Below, piece after piece: positions 5,505 through 6,405 of a stretch of DNA of 6,405 bases (positions are counted from its first letter, which is position 1; every line of letters begins with the position of its first letter). The position numbers and the translations under genes were made by a program. The notes below the pieces were generated by a model that did no database searches, had not been told where the DNA came from, and saw only the letters and a program-made list of their open reading frames with translations. This stretch comes from an uncultured Candidatus Melainabacteria bacterium (GTDB lineage: Bacteria > Cyanobacteriota > Vampirovibrionia > Gastranaerophilales > Gastranaerophilaceae). The stretch covers positions 1 to 6,405 of the forward strand of contig CAMHMW010000101.1 in assembly GCA_946186335.1 (NCBI GenBank). Direction: 5' to 3'.

Positions 5505-6405
5505 ATGACAGTAAAATTTGAAGGACAAGACAGACGTGAAGCGACTTTGAGGAAAGTTTTACCGGAATACGGCTTTAAAAATCTCGAAGAAGCACGTGAA
5601 TTATGTCTGTCAAAAGGCATCGATGTAGATGCTATTGTTAAAGGCATACAGCCCATTGCTTTTGATAACGCTTCGTGGGCATATACATTAGGCTGCGCTA
5701 TCGCAATCAAAAAAGGAATTACAAATGCAGCTGATGCAGCAGAAGCAATCGGTTTGGGATTACAGGCATTCGCAGTTCCGGGTTCTGTCGGTGACAGACG
5801 CCAAGTTGGTATCGGTCACGGTAACTTGGGCGCTATGCTGTTAAGAGAAGAAACGAAATGTTTCTGTTTCTTGGCAGGTCACGAATCATTTGCGGCAGCC
5901 GAAGGCGCTATAGGTATTGCAAGAAATGCTGATAAAGTAAGAAAAGAACCTTTAAGAGTAATCTTAAACGGTCTCGGTAAAGATGCAGCTTATGTAATTT
6001 CAAGAATCAACGGTTTCACCTATGTTGAAACGGAATACAACTACAAAACAGGTGAATTGAAAGTTGTTAAAGAAACTCCGTTCTCAGACGGCGAAAGATC
6101 AAAAGTAAAATGCTACGGCGCTGACGATGTTTCAGAAGGTGTTGCAATTATGATAAAAGAAGGCGTTGACGTTTCTATCACAGGTAACTCAACCAACCCG
6201 ACAAGATTCCAGCACCCTGTTGCAGGTACATACAAAAAATGGGCTATTGAAAACGGCAGAAAATACTTCTCCGTTGCATCAGGCGGTGGTACTGGACGTA
6301 CACTTCACCCTGATAACGTAGCAGCAGGTCCTGCTTCTTACGGTATGACGGATACTATGGGAAGAATGCACGGTGATGCTCAATTTGCAGGTTCTTCATC
6401 AGTTC
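5505..6405 (+). CDS. GGGtGRT-family protein, 3' end cut by the window
   Basis: The frame is open from the ATG at 5505 to the window end, giving 300 codons plus one base. It carries the family signature SGGGTGRTLHPDN, with GGGTGRT at residues 260-266, and other conserved-looking blocks: PGSVGDRRQVGIGHGN near 94-109, FLAGHESFAAAEG near 122-134, and TGNSTNPTRFQHPVAGTYKKW near 229-249. Cysteines at 34, 64, a CxC at 119-121, and 203 could bind metal. There is no signal peptide or membrane segment, so it is probably cytosolic. The family (Pfam GGGtGRT) has no established biochemical role; full members are about 330 residues, so a short C-terminal piece is probably missing. AAGGA at 5491-5495 lies nine bases before the start. 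It follows the NifU-like gene in the same operon, suggesting that it receives or helps handle an iron-sulfur cluster; that is inference. Asn codons are mostly AAC, unlike nadD, which points to strong expression. Confidence 0.92.
   Translation, partial: MTVKFEGQDRREATLRKVLPEYGFKNLEEARELCLSKGIDVDAIVKGIQPIAFDNASWAYTLGCAIAIKKGITNAADAAEAIGLGLQAFAVPGSVGDRRQVGIGHGNLGAMLLREETKCFCFLAGHESFAAAEGAIGIARNADKVRKEPLRVILNGLGKDAAYVISRINGFTYVETEYNYKTGELKVVKETPFSDGERSKVKCYGADDVSEGVAIMIKEGVDVSITGNSTNPTRFQHPVAGTYKKWAIENGRKYFSVASGGGTGRTLHPDNVAAGPASYGMTDTMGRMHGDAQFAGSSSV

Noticed and set aside
5447..5710. 87-codon open frame on the minus strand
   Set aside because: It is antisense to the start of the GGGtGRT gene and the intergenic palindrome, with no supporting signals.

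Overview
The window is AT-rich DNA with short intergenic gaps and bacterial sigma-70-type promoters. It probably comes from an anaerobic, gut-type bacterium. The NifU-like/GGGtGRT gene pair, the NadD and YqeK variants and the base composition would fit a Gastranaerophilales (Melainabacteria) or clostridial genome. I lean towards the former, but this is an inference from gene style and not a proven placement. There are no rRNA, tRNA, CRISPR, transposase or phage genes.

Layout from left to right. (1) Positions 1-251, minus strand: the first 83 codons of an unrecognised small protein, cut by the window edge. (2) Positions 252-501: an AT-rich spacer with a candidate promoter, a 9-bp direct repeat and a weak terminator-like hairpin. 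(3) Positions 502-2433, minus strand: a 643-residue protein. I read it as a HerA/FtsK-like ATPase fold whose Walker A and catalytic acidic motifs have decayed, followed by a long acidic linker and a C-terminal domain resembling the Tudor-like tail of PcrA/UvrD helicases. (4) Positions 2434-2540: a compact divergent promoter region with overlapping -35 boxes. (5) Positions 2541-3458, plus strand: cysK, cysteine synthase. (6) Positions 3474-4635, minus strand: nadD then yqeK, overlapping by 20 bases and convergent with cysK. (7) Positions 4636-4729: a second divergent promoter region. (8) Positions 4730-6405, plus strand: a NifU-like iron-sulfur scaffold-type protein and a GGGtGRT-family protein (truncated by the window end), separated by a REP-like palindrome.

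The well-understood genes cover cysteine synthesis (cysK), NAD synthesis (nadD) and diadenosine tetraphosphate removal (yqeK). Two parts are poorly understood. One is the HerA-like pseudo-ATPase with a PcrA-type tail, which may be a DNA- or RNA-polymerase-associated protein without ATPase activity. The other is the NifU-like/GGGtGRT operon, whose codon choice and consensus-like promoter suggest strong expression but whose biochemical role is not established. CysK could supply the cysteine used as the sulfur source for iron-sulfur clusters, but nothing in the sequence links them directly.
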